64,000 nt of DNA from Ferrimonas pelagia. Lineage in GTDB: Bacteria > Pseudomonadota > Gammaproteobacteria > Enterobacterales > Shewanellaceae. Made by a program: the position numbers and the translations under genes. A model generated the notes under the pieces. That model was given only the letters and a program-made list of their open reading frames with translations. It made no database searches and was not told where the DNA came from. The DNA lies in assembly GCF_039543565.1 (NCBI RefSeq), contig NZ_BAABJZ010000107.1:1-64000 (forward strand). Direction: 5' to 3'. How positions within the stretch are numbered: position 1 is the first letter of the stretch; each line of letters opens with the position of its first letter. Below are positions 9,222 through 17,388 of this stretch, piece by piece.

Positions 9222-10219
9222 TCCTGCCCCCCTGATTGCATTGCTCGCTCAGAAAAGGTAAAGAACAGCAAGATCATCACCGAGGTGACCGTGATCCCGA
9301 CGCCCAGCTCCACCAGGAAGATCCCCAGGTGCTGGCCTGACAGGGCATTGGCAGACAGGGCGTGATAATCCAAAAAGGCGTGGCCGTTGAGTATCGACAC
9401 CATGCCCACACTGCCGTACAGCAACACGCCCACGGCGGAGACAAAGCGGATCACCGGGAGCGGGAAGCGCTTTCGTGCCCGCTCAAAGCCAAACACCATG
9501 GCGTACAGAGCGATCGCGGCGGCGAAGATCACCCCCGCTTGGAAGCCGCCCCCTGGGCCGTAGTCACCGTGAAACTGGACATAGAGCGCGAACAGCATAA
9601 TCGGTGGGATCAGCAGCTTGCTGATCACGCGCAGAATGAGATGATCCGGAAAGGCGCTCCGGCTGGCTGCTGGGCTACTTGGCTTGCGGATCCCCGCGCC
9701 ACGGCCACCGAGCAGCGCCAGCACCCCGATCCCCGCGGTGAAGATCACCACGGTTTCGCCAAAGGTGTCGTAGCTCCGGTAGCTGGCCAGCACCGAGGTC
9801 ACCATATTGGGGATCCCGATCTCCTCCATCGACTCCTCGATGTAGTGGCTGGACACTTGCTGCTGCACCGGCGTGTTGGGATCGCCAAACATCGGCATAT
9901 CGATGAGGCCGTAAAATAGCAGCACGCCGGTCAAGAAGACCACCACCAGGGCGGCTTTGGGCTGGATGCTGTTGGCTTTCTCATAGCGGCTGGTCACCAT
10001 CATGGCCGCGAGCATCAATAATGAGGAGATCCCCGCACCCACCGCCGCTTCGGTAAAGGCCACATCCACCGCATCCATGGTGACGAAGAACACCGCAGAC
10101 ACCAGACTGTAGAGGCCACACAACATGACCGAGGAGAGCAGATCCTTGGTGCGTGCTATGGTCAGCGCCAGCAGCACCAAAAAGCTGAGCAGCACCACAT
10201 TAATCACAAATTCGATCAT
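9218..10219 (-). CDS. mrpB: Fused MrpA C-terminal domain and MrpB
   Basis: A 333-residue fusion. Residues 1-90 match the DUF4040/MbhD-like part of MrpA, with the acidic AFTEAAVGAGISS motif. Residues about 130-170 match the MbhE-like end of MrpA (VLASYRSYDTFGETVV). From about 190 on it is MnhB/MrpB, with FHGDYGPGGGFQAGV. Canonical Mrp keeps the first two parts at the end of a long MrpA. Here they are joined to MrpB, and the MrpA antiporter half appears as separate genes. It overlaps both neighbours by 4 bases. Confidence 0.9.
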   Translation of the reverse strand: MIEFVINVVLLSFLVLLALTIARTKDLLSSVMLCGLYSLVSAVFFVTMDAVDVAFTEAAVGAGISSLLMLAAMMVTSRYEKANSIQPKAALVVVFLTGVLLFYGLIDMPMFGDPNTPVQQQVSSHYIEESMEEIGIPNMVTSVLASYRSYDTFGETVVIFTAGIGVLALLGGRGAGIRKPSSPAASRSAFPDHLILRVISKLLIPPIMLFALYVQFHGDYGPGGGFQAGVIFAAAIALYAMVFGFERARKRFPLPVIRFVSAVGVLLYGSVGMVSILNGHAFLDYHALSANALSGQHLGIFLVELGVGITVTSVMILLFFTFSERAMQSGGQE

Positions 10220-10581
10220 CCGTTGCTCTCCTCTTGCTCTGGGGGTGATGGGCGTGATCTCTCACTTCCCTGCGGTCCAAGCAGCGGCGCTAGGCCCCCT
10301 TTGCGTGCGGCCTTGGCCAACGCGTGGGCCGCCGTGGGGCTGGTCAACGGAATGAATATCAAGATAAAGCACAGCTTGGCGATTACCAGCCAGTGGCTCT
10401 CTGGCTGCAGGATCAACCCGATGAGCAACAAACCACTGCCCATGGTGTCGGTGATCCCAGCAGCGTGCATCCGGGTATAAAAGTCAGGAAAGCGCAGCAT
10501 GCCCAGTGCCCCTATCAGGCAGCAGCCACAGCCGGCAAGGATCAAGACCGCGCTGACCAACGACAACACCTCAGCCATCAT
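10216..10581 (-). CDS. mrpG: Na+/H+ antiporter subunit G (MrpG)
   Basis: A 121-residue protein with three helices and the MrpG hallmark LRFPDFYTRMHAAG, followed by TDTMGSGLLLIGL. The hydrophilic tail is basic then acidic. It is a small subunit of the Mrp complex in the inner membrane. It overlaps both neighbouring genes by 4 bases. A second ATG directly follows the first, so the start is uncertain by one codon. Confidence 0.93.
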   Translation of the reverse strand: MMAEVLSLVSAVLILAGCGCCLIGALGMLRFPDFYTRMHAAGITDTMGSGLLLIGLILQPESHWLVIAKLCFILIFIPLTSPTAAHALAKAARKGGLAPLLGPQGSERSRPSPPEQEESNG

Positions 10582-10853
10582 TGTTGCTCCTCCTCACGCT
10601 GCCTATGCTGTTCGAAAAAGCGCAGGATCCCCACCACTCCAATAAAGTTGATCAGGGCATAGACTAAGGCGATGTCGAGAAAATCAGGCCGGCCCATCAA
10701 GAACCCCAACACGGCGATTAACAGCACGGTTTTGGTACCAAAGACGTTCACCGCCAGGATCCGGTCATACGTCGTTGGCCCCAGGATCGCCCTCGATAGG
10801 GCCAGCCCCATCGCAACCAGTAAAGCCAATCCGGCCACTACGAATACCGTCAT
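10578..10853 (-). CDS. mrpF: Na+/H+ antiporter subunit F (MrpF)
   Basis: A 91-residue protein with three transmembrane helices and the MrpF core LGPTTYDRILAVNVFGTKT, followed by RPDFLDIALVYALINF. It has a charged C-terminus rich in Glu and Gln. It sits between mrpE and mrpG with 4-base overlaps on both sides, the usual E-F-G order. Confidence 0.93.
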   Translation of the reverse strand: MTVFVVAGLALLVAMGLALSRAILGPTTYDRILAVNVFGTKTVLLIAVLGFLMGRPDFLDIALVYALINFIGVVGILRFFEQHRQREEEQQ

Positions 10854-11320
10854 TGGCCCAACTCCTTAACTCGCGGGATCATCGATCCTTGTTGCAATGC
10901 GTCGATATCATCGTGGTGAAGGGCATGTACCGTCAGTGTGGTTTCATCCAGGTCCAACGACAGGGTTCCGGGCGTTAAGGTGACCGAGTTAGCCAGCACG
11001 ACCCGGCTGGCATCGTCGTCCTGTTGGTGCTTCAAGATCGCGACTGCCGGAGCCAGTCCTTTTGGGCCTTTGATAATCAGCTTGATCACCTGCCAGTTAG
11101 ACAGCACCAACTCCTTGAGTAGCCAGCAGATAAAACCGGGAAACTTTCGTGCGAGATGCAGAGGGTAAGACTCGTTATCCACCAGTTCCATGCGGTGGGC
11201 CAACCACGCCACAAAGGCGATAGAGGCCACGCCAAGCGTCGAGATAAATGAGGTGTAGTGACCTGAATTTAATAGCCAGATCAGGGTCAAGCAGACCAAC
11301 AAAGAGAGTGTGTATCGCAT
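10850..11320 (-). CDS. mrpE: Na+/H+ antiporter subunit E (MrpE)
   Basis: First gene of the operon, encoding a 156-residue MrpE. Two N-terminal helices are followed by KELVLSNWQVIKLIIKG and a cytoplasmic domain with NSVTLTPGTLSLDLD, both family hallmarks. The ATG at 11320 is chosen: GGAA lies about ten bases upstream and the protein then opens with its first membrane helix (MRYTLSLLVCL). The frame can extend to a TTG at 11350, which has no clear ribosome site. MrpE is needed for assembly or full activity in studied Mrp systems. It overlaps mrpF by 4 bases. Confidence 0.92.
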   Translation of the reverse strand: MRYTLSLLVCLTLIWLLNSGHYTSFISTLGVASIAFVAWLAHRMELVDNESYPLHLARKFPGFICWLLKELVLSNWQVIKLIIKGPKGLAPAVAILKHQQDDDASRVVLANSVTLTPGTLSLDLDETTLTVHALHHDDIDALQQGSMIPRVKELGQ

Positions 11321-11719
11321 CCGAATGCGTTCCGCGCCAATCCATATCAAGTCATCAACTTATAACATTAACGGTGCGCTAACACTACGCACTCCAAAGT
11401 TTGAGTGATGGGTCACAGAATGTAATGAGTTGATAACGTGGGTAAACCTTGCGGGGCGGCTTTGATTGTTGGCGGCCGTCATTGCAGTGGAATTTTTGTA
11501 ATAAACTCTTAAACAGTCAGTGAGATCCCAGTGGTCTGGTGCAGTGGCACCTAAAAGAGCATTTTCGAACCAAAGTGTTCAGGGCACACCCGTTTTCAAC
11601 GAAATACTGACCAGATCGTATTGGAACCGTTGCCAGAGCGATCCGGGCGGGCGGGCGGTCGAATGGAGGCGGGAGCGATAGGGACTGCCGTTGTTCAGCC
11701 GCAAACGAGATTGGACAGC
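11321..11719. other. Intergenic region upstream of the Mrp operon
   Basis: No gene is supported. The end next to mrpE should contain the operon promoter, and the other end is the downstream flank of the malic enzyme gene. A frame at 11517-11762 on the minus strand has no recognisable content and overlaps the terminator. I see no convincing operator or structured leader. Confidence 0.5.
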
Positions 11720-11749
11720 AAAAAAAAACGCCGCTGGGATGGCGGCGTT
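11720..11749 (-). terminator. Intrinsic terminator of maeA
   Basis: Read on the minus strand, AACGCCGC pairs with GCGGCGTT around a short loop and is followed by an uninterrupted run of nine T. It lies about 20 bases beyond the malic enzyme stop codon. Confidence 0.9.
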
Positions 11750-11770
11750 GGTGTCTTTGCAAGCAGCGTG

Positions 11771-13459
11771 TTAGAACGCGGAGCGTTTGTAGCTGCGGTA
11801 CTCTGGTTGCCAGAACGCACGGTCGATGGCGGCGCGCAGATCGTCCTGCTTAACCTTCATGGCGACACCGTCGGCCATGGCGGCTTTGCCGACCGCAAAG
11901 GCGATCTGTTTGCTCACCTCTTGGATCTCTTCCAGTGGTGGCAGCAGGGCGCCTTCGCCTTTTTGACCCAGTGGCGAGCATTCGGCCAAGGCGCGGCTGG
12001 AGGCCATCAGCATGTTATCGGTGATCCGCTCGGCGCCACAGGCCAAAGCCCCCAGACCCACACCCGGGAAGATGTAGCTGTTGTTGCATTGGGCGATAGG
12101 GAACACCTGATCGTTGAGGTGCACCGGGGTAAACGGACTGCCGGTGGCGACCAAGGCGCGGCCGTCGGACCAACGCAGGATGTTCTCCGGTGTGGCCTCG
12201 ACGCGACTGGTTGGGTTGGACAGCGGGAATACGATTGGGTGTTCATGGCTGGCGGCCATTGAGCGGATCACTTCTTCGGTGAACAGCCCAGGCTGGCCGG
12301 AAACACCGATCAGCACGCTTGGCTTGCCGTTATTGATCACATCCAGCAGTGAGATATTGTTGTTCTCGACCTGCCACTTTTCGACCGCCTTGGGCGATTG
12401 CACCAAGTTGGCCTGGAAGTCGAGCAAGTTGACCATGCCTTCTTGCAATAAGCCCCAGCGATCAACCATGTAGATCCGTGCGCGGGCGGCTTTATCGCTC
12501 AGGCCCTGGCTGATCATCTCGGCGATGATCGCTTCGGCGATGCCACAACCGGCGGAGCCGGCGCCGAGGAAGGCGATGGTCTGATCTTTAAGTTGTTTGC
12601 CCTGTGCCTTACAGGCCGCGAGCAGGGAGCCGACGGTCACTGCGGCGGTGCCTTGGATATCGTCATTGAAGCAGCACATGCGATCTTTGTAGCGATTAAG
12701 CAGCGGCATGGCATTTTTTTGGGCGAAGTCCTCAAACTGGATCAGGGAGTCTGGCCAGCGGGTTTGGATCGCCTGCATCACCTGCTCGACGAAGGCGTCG
12801 TACTCTTCGCCGGTTACCCGCGGTTGGCGCAGGCCCATGTACATGGGATCATCCAGCAACTGCGCGTTGTCGGTGCCGACATCCAGCACGATGGGCAGGG
12901 TATAGGCTGGGCTGATCCCGCCACAGGCGGTGTACAGCGACAGCTTTCCAATCGGAATGCCCATGCCACCAATGCCTTGATCGCCCAGGCCGAGGATCCG
13001 CTCACCGTCGGTGACGACGATGACTTTAGCATGATGGTTGACCGTGTTGGCCAGCAGATCATCGATGCGATCACGATCGGCGTAAGAGATGAACAGGCCA
13101 CGGGAGCGTCGGTAGATATTGGAGAACTGCTGACAGGCTGCACCCACGGTCGGGGTGTAGATGATCGGCATCATCTCGGTGATATGCTGTTGTACCAAAC
13201 TGTAAAACAGGGTCTCGTTGGTGTCCTGAATGTTGCGCAGGTAGACGTGGCGATCCATGTCATTGGTGAACGAGGCGTACTGTTGGTAGGCGCGGGCGAC
13301 CTGCTCTTCGATGGTCTCAACTGCGGCGGGCAGCAGGCCGTGCAGGTTGAATGCGTTGCGCTCTTCGTCGGTGAAGGCGGAGCCTTTATTCAGAAGTGGC
13401 GCTTCTAGCAGAACAGGGCCTGCATAGTGGATATAAAGTGGGCGTTTGTTGTCGTCCAT
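11771..13459 (-). CDS. maeA: NAD-dependent malic enzyme (oxaloacetate-decarboxylating)
   Basis: Converts malate to pyruvate and CO2 with reduction of NAD+, linking the TCA cycle to pyruvate. The 562-residue length matches the SfcA/MaeA class. Visible hallmarks are PIIYTPTVGAAC (catalytic Tyr), GERILGLGDQGIGGMGIP and GKLSLYTACGGI (catalytic Lys), acidic metal ligands in FEDF and FNDDIQGT, and the dinucleotide fold FLGAGSAGCGIAE. The start at 13459 is chosen because AGAAGG sits seven to eight bases upstream; the frame extends 16 more codons without a better site. It is a single-gene unit with its own terminator. Confidence 0.95.
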   Translation of the reverse strand: MDDNKRPLYIHYAGPVLLEAPLLNKGSAFTDEERNAFNLHGLLPAAVETIEEQVARAYQQYASFTNDMDRHVYLRNIQDTNETLFYSLVQQHITEMMPIIYTPTVGAACQQFSNIYRRSRGLFISYADRDRIDDLLANTVNHHAKVIVVTDGERILGLGDQGIGGMGIPIGKLSLYTACGGISPAYTLPIVLDVGTDNAQLLDDPMYMGLRQPRVTGEEYDAFVEQVMQAIQTRWPDSLIQFEDFAQKNAMPLLNRYKDRMCCFNDDIQGTAAVTVGSLLAACKAQGKQLKDQTIAFLGAGSAGCGIAEAIIAEMISQGLSDKAARARIYMVDRWGLLQEGMVNLLDFQANLVQSPKAVEKWQVENNNISLLDVINNGKPSVLIGVSGQPGLFTEEVIRSMAASHEHPIVFPLSNPTSRVEATPENILRWSDGRALVATGSPFTPVHLNDQVFPIAQCNNSYIFPGVGLGALACGAERITDNMLMASSRALAECSPLGQKGEGALLPPLEEIQEVSKQIAFAVGKAAMADGVAMKVKQDDLRAAIDRAFWQPEYRSYKRSAF

Positions 13460-13633
13460 GAAAGACCTTCTACGACAATGAATTATAGGGGGGACGTTTT
13501 GGCTCAAAAGTGTATCACAAGGTTAGCTGGATCACGCGGTTAGATCTGCCTTGAATGTCTTTCAATTGACCTGAGCAGGCGAGGGATAAGCGTCTAGGCT
13601 TTAGGTTTGAAATCGTTGTGTTGGGAGGCTGTT

Positions 13634-13882
13634 ATGGGTTGGTTGAGTTGGATCCTATTGGGTTTGGTCGTGGGTGTGTTGGCAAAGTGGATCATGCCGG
13701 GCAAGGATGGTGGCGGGCTGATCATGACCATAGTGCTTGGGATCGCCGGGGCCTTTGTCGGTGGCTATCTGGGTCAGTTGGCCGGGTTTGGTGGTGTGTC
13801 TGGTTTTAATGTTGGCTCGCTGGTGTTGGCGGTGCTTGGCGCTCTGCTGCTGTTGTTTCTCTACAGCAAACTCAAGCGCTGA
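13634..13882 (+). CDS. GlsB/YeaQ/YmgE family membrane protein
   Basis: An 82-residue, very hydrophobic, glycine-rich protein with three predicted helices. The opening MGWLSWILLGLVVGVLAKW with IMPGKDGG, and the middle GIAGAFVGGYLG, are the signature of the transglycosylase-associated (GlsB/YeaQ/YmgE) family. Members are often stress-induced, but their biochemical role is unknown. The ATG at 13634 follows GGGAGG at good spacing; the frame could extend nine codons upstream. Confidence 0.9.
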   Translation: MGWLSWILLGLVVGVLAKWIMPGKDGGGLIMTIVLGIAGAFVGGYLGQLAGFGGVSGFNVGSLVLAVLGALLLLFLYSKLKR

Positions 13883-13953
13883 AGCCATACCTATCATCAG
13901 CATTGGTCTATTTATTGAGGGCTTGCCGTAGTCATAACGCCTTGGCGAGGGTT

Positions 13954-14574
13954 TTAGAAGTCGACCCGACCCAGTTCATCGACTGCGCCACGTCTGCGAG
14001 GCAACAGCTCGAACGGTTGTTGCTGTTCCAGCGGTAGCGCGTCCCCCGTGCGCAGGTAATCGGTGCGATAACGCAGCTGCCAGACGATGTCTCGATCGTC
14101 GAGGTAGTCGATCTCTTTGGTGTCGGAGAACTGCTCGCCGCTGCGGCGCAGGGTGTGGCGCACGGTGATGGGACGATTGTTTTCGTTATCTTTGTGTTCG
14201 AGCACCATGACCCAGGCATCGGGGTTGAGGATCTGCAGTCCGGCTATTTGGGTTTGGTAGTGTTTCATCCGTCCGTCACGCACGTAAGCGACCTGGCCCG
14301 GCTCGCTGAGTGTTCTTATCATCAGGGTTTCGACCTGCATTTGCGGATCAAGAAAGCGGCGTTTGTGGATCAAGGTGCGTTGATCGGCGGTGCTTTCGAT
14401 CGCCAGCGCGAGGGGAAGCTCGGTGAGCTTACCGGTGCGGGTATCGACAAACTCCATGGTACCGAGCCAATTTCCCTGCAGCGTGAGCAGGGTGTCTGCT
14501 TCATTAAGCAAGATCTTGGCATGGGCGATCGGCAGCAACAGCATCAGTGGCAACCACAGGCGCAGCGGGAACAT
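13954..14574 (-). CDS. Secreted protein of unknown function
   Basis: A 206-residue protein with a clear signal peptide (LWLPLMLLLPIAHA) and no transmembrane segment after it. The mature part looks beta-rich and lipocalin-like: TLLTLQGNWLGTMEFVD, then a DPQMQVETLMIRT strand and DRDIVWQLRYRTDYL. It ends with a basic LLPRRRG. I do not recognise a named family; the pattern suggests a small periplasmic beta-barrel binding protein, which is inference. The ATG at 14574 follows GGAG at seven bases. A GTG four codons upstream is possible. Confidence 0.7.
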   Translation of the reverse strand: MFPLRLWLPLMLLLPIAHAKILLNEADTLLTLQGNWLGTMEFVDTRTGKLTELPLALAIESTADQRTLIHKRRFLDPQMQVETLMIRTLSEPGQVAYVRDGRMKHYQTQIAGLQILNPDAWVMVLEHKDNENNRPITVRHTLRRSGEQFSDTKEIDYLDDRDIVWQLRYRTDYLRTGDALPLEQQQPFELLPRRRGAVDELGRVDF

Positions 14575-14831
14575 GATGAACTCCACGACAGAGGAACTGC
14601 ACTAAGCATAGAGGGTTTATTGCGGCTTGCTATGAGCGGCTGCCAGTCATGGAGAGACGGATGTTGAGCCGCTCCCAATACGGGTGAAGACCGGCGATGC
14701 GTGCGGGGATGCTGCTCTCTGACATCGTCCCTTTATCGGCTGCGCTGTCGCTGCGTGTTTTAACCGGCTCGACATATTCCGAGTTGATAAATGGTGTACT
14801 CTTGGTTTTTTCCAAGTAATTCAGGTTATTT

Positions 14832-16160
14832 ATGGTAGAGCCGGCTTCTCAGTCCCGCACCAGCCAACGTGAGATCTTCGGCTGGGCGATGTTCGACGTG
14901 GCCAACTCCGCGTATACCACGGTGGTGATCACCATTGTGTTCAGTGCTTTTTTCGTCAATCACCTGGTGCCTGAGGGGTCGGACTGGGGCAACAGCTATT
15001 GGGGGATCGCGATGATCCTGTCGAATCTGGCGGCAATGATCTTGGCGCCATTTTTAGGCACGCTGTGCGATCTGACGGGGCGCAAGAAGCGTTTTTTGAT
15101 CGGCAACATGTTGCTCTGTGCACTAGCGACGGGCCTGCTCTATTTCGTTGGTCCCGGCGGGATCTATTGGGCGATCGGTTTGATCGTGATCAGCAACACC
15201 ACCTGGATGCTGTCCGAGGTCTTTTGTGCTTCGTTTCTGACCGATCTGGCGACGCCGGAGAATATGGGGTTGTTGTCGGGGATAGGCTGGGGGGTGGGAT
15301 ACTTAGGTGGCTTGCTCAGCCTGGTGTTGGTGCTGTTTGGCGTGATCACCGCATCGCCGGAGCGTGATCTCGCGTTGTATATCCATCAAAATCAACAGGC
15401 GATGCTGGTGGTGGCGGCATTCTTTGTGGTGGTGTCGATCCCGACCATGCTGTGGCTGCGGGACCGGCCGGTGCGTGAGCCCATCGATACCCATTGGCGT
15501 AGCGTCTGGCATCACACTTGGCTGCGCTTGACTCACTGTTGGCAGTTAAGCCAGCAATTGCCGGTTCTGCTGCACTTCTTTTTGGTGTTCACCCTGTACA
15601 GCGCCGGCATGGCGATTGTGATCAAGTTTTTCGGGATCTACGTCGATTCTGAATTGAACTTGAGCGCCGGGGAGAAAACCGGTGTCTTTTTGGCGTTGCA
15701 GTTGTCGGCCTTTGTCGGCGCTGTCAGCTTTGGTTTGTTAGAAACGCGGATCGGCTCTAAAGCCACGATATTTTTGACCCTGATGTGGTGGATCATGGGG
15801 GTATTGTCGATCTACTTTCTCGCGCCACTGGCCCAACTGTTTGGCGTCGAAGAGAGCCGCCTGTTTATGGTTTCGGCGGTGGTTGCCGGCGCGGGGTTGG
15901 GCTCGACCCAGAGTGCCAGTCGAACCATTGTTGGCTTGCTGACGCCACAGGGCTTCAGTGCCATGATGTTTGGCTTTTGGGGACTGTTTGGTCGGATCGC
16001 GGCGATCATCGGCAGTGCGTCGTTTGCGGTGGTGGCGGACTTAGTGTCGGTGCAGCAGGCGCTGCTGGTGATCCTAGCCTTCTTTGTGGCTGGGGCAATG
16101 TTGGTTTTGCTGCTCCCTATCAGTCAAGGGATCCGCCAAGCAAGGGAATTTTCAAACTAA
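14832..16160 (+). CDS. MFS permease, Atg22/UMF1 family
   Basis: A 442-residue, 12-helix major facilitator of the Atg22-like (UMF1) group. The opening GWAMFDVANSAYTTVV is the characteristic start of this family, followed by an MFS A-motif variant (GTLCDLTGRKKRF). Yeast Atg22 exports amino acids from the vacuole. Bacterial members are of unknown substrate and are often guessed to be amino-acid or small-molecule exporters. It is transcribed toward the RND operon but separated by about 85 bases, so linkage is uncertain. The ribosome site is weak. Confidence 0.85.
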   Translation: MVEPASQSRTSQREIFGWAMFDVANSAYTTVVITIVFSAFFVNHLVPEGSDWGNSYWGIAMILSNLAAMILAPFLGTLCDLTGRKKRFLIGNMLLCALATGLLYFVGPGGIYWAIGLIVISNTTWMLSEVFCASFLTDLATPENMGLLSGIGWGVGYLGGLLSLVLVLFGVITASPERDLALYIHQNQQAMLVVAAFFVVVSIPTMLWLRDRPVREPIDTHWRSVWHHTWLRLTHCWQLSQQLPVLLHFFLVFTLYSAGMAIVIKFFGIYVDSELNLSAGEKTGVFLALQLSAFVGAVSFGLLETRIGSKATIFLTLMWWIMGVLSIYFLAPLAQLFGVEESRLFMVSAVVAGAGLGSTQSASRTIVGLLTPQGFSAMMFGFWGLFGRIAAIIGSASFAVVADLVSVQQALLVILAFFVAGAMLVLLLPISQGIRQAREFSN

Positions 16161-16245
16161 TCGTTGGTAAAAACCTGCTAAGGAGATAACTTTTGCTAAG
16201 TTTTTCACTACCGCACATTTTTGCGGCATGGAAAACGAGGGCAAT

Positions 16246-17382
16246 ATGGTCAGTGTTTATCGAGTGTGGTGGTGTACTGCGTTATTGATGGGGGCGATCG
16301 GGTGTAGTGAGCAGCAGGCGCCATCCACGGAAGCGCCTCCGGTCGATGTGGGCGCCATGACTGTGCAAGCGCAGCCGGTGACACTAACCACAACCCTTGC
16401 GGGTCGCACGAAAGCCAGTTTGGAAGCGGAGGTTCGGCCGCAGATCAGCGGGATTGTACTAGAACAGGATTTTGAGGAGGGCGCGTTGGTCGAAAAGGGC
16501 CAGCAGCTCTATTTAATTGATCCCGCCCCGTACGAAGCGCAACTGCAGCAGGCCAATGCCGAGTTATCGCAAAGCCGAGCGAACCTGAAAGCTGCGAAAG
16601 CCCGGGCCGAACGCTATCAGGTGTTGGTTGATTCTCGGGCGGTGTCAAAGCAAGATTATGATGACGCCCAAGCGCAATATCAGCAGGCGTTGGCGTCGGT
16701 AGAGACAGCGAAGGCTTCGGTTGATACAGCGAAAATCAACCTCGGCTACACTCGGGTGTATGCGCCCATTGCCGGCCTCGCGGGACGCTCTTCTGTAACT
16801 CCAGGCGCTTTGGTGAGTGCCAGTCAGTCACAGGCATTGGTAACGGTTCAGCAATTTGACCCCATGTACGTGGATGTCTCCGAATCCAGTCGTGAACTTA
16901 ATGCCCTGCGCAGAGCTTGGGCGTCAGGCGATGTGATCCGGCAAGAAGGGGAAGCCGCTCAGGTTCACCTGTCGTTTGATGACGGTTCAGCGTACGAACA
17001 TCTGGGTGAGTTTAAGTTTGCGGACATCAATGTGGATGTTAGTACCGGCACTTTCACGATACGGACCACCTTTCCGAATCCAGACAGCATTCTCCTTCCT
17101 GGCATGTTCGTGCGGGCCACGCTGGTTCAGGGAGTCCTGCCTAACGGTGTGTTGATCCCGGCTCGTGGGGTGAGTCGCAATGCCAAAGGCGAAGCGACCG
17201 TCGTTATCGTCTCCGCGGAAAATACGGCTGAGAGTCGAGCGGTCGTCGCGGAACAGATGATAGGGCAAGCGTGGCTGGTGACGGATGGGTTGGCAAATGG
17301 TGATAGGGTCGTGCTTGAGGGGCTGCAGTACCTTCGGCCAGGCGTGGCGATTGGCACAGTGAACGAACTGGCACCGGAGTAG
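16246..17382 (+). CDS. RND efflux periplasmic adaptor (membrane fusion) subunit
   Basis: A 378-residue AcrA/MexA-type adaptor joining the inner-membrane pump to the outer-membrane channel. It is a predicted lipoprotein (lipobox GAIGC). The lipoyl half-domains surround VRPQISGIVLEQDFEEGALV, and a long alpha-hairpin runs through repeats of Ala, Gln and Lys (QANAELSQSRANLKAAKA). They are followed by GYTRVYAPIAGLAGRS and the beta-barrel segment LPGMFVRATL. Only six bases separate it from the pump gene. The ATG at 16246 follows GAGG; an ATG six codons upstream is also possible. Confidence 0.92.
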   Translation: MVSVYRVWWCTALLMGAIGCSEQQAPSTEAPPVDVGAMTVQAQPVTLTTTLAGRTKASLEAEVRPQISGIVLEQDFEEGALVEKGQQLYLIDPAPYEAQLQQANAELSQSRANLKAAKARAERYQVLVDSRAVSKQDYDDAQAQYQQALASVETAKASVDTAKINLGYTRVYAPIAGLAGRSSVTPGALVSASQSQALVTVQQFDPMYVDVSESSRELNALRRAWASGDVIRQEGEAAQVHLSFDDGSAYEHLGEFKFADINVDVSTGTFTIRTTFPNPDSILLPGMFVRATLVQGVLPNGVLIPARGVSRNAKGEATVVIVSAENTAESRAVVAEQMIGQAWLVTDGLANGDRVVLEGLQYLRPGVAIGTVNELAPE

Positions 17383-17388
17383 CGCATC

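Noticed and set aside
14630..14815. 61-codon minus-strand frame between the secreted unknown and the MFS gene
   Set aside because: No ribosome site or motif; it would start 16 bases before a divergent gene, leaving no room for promoters.
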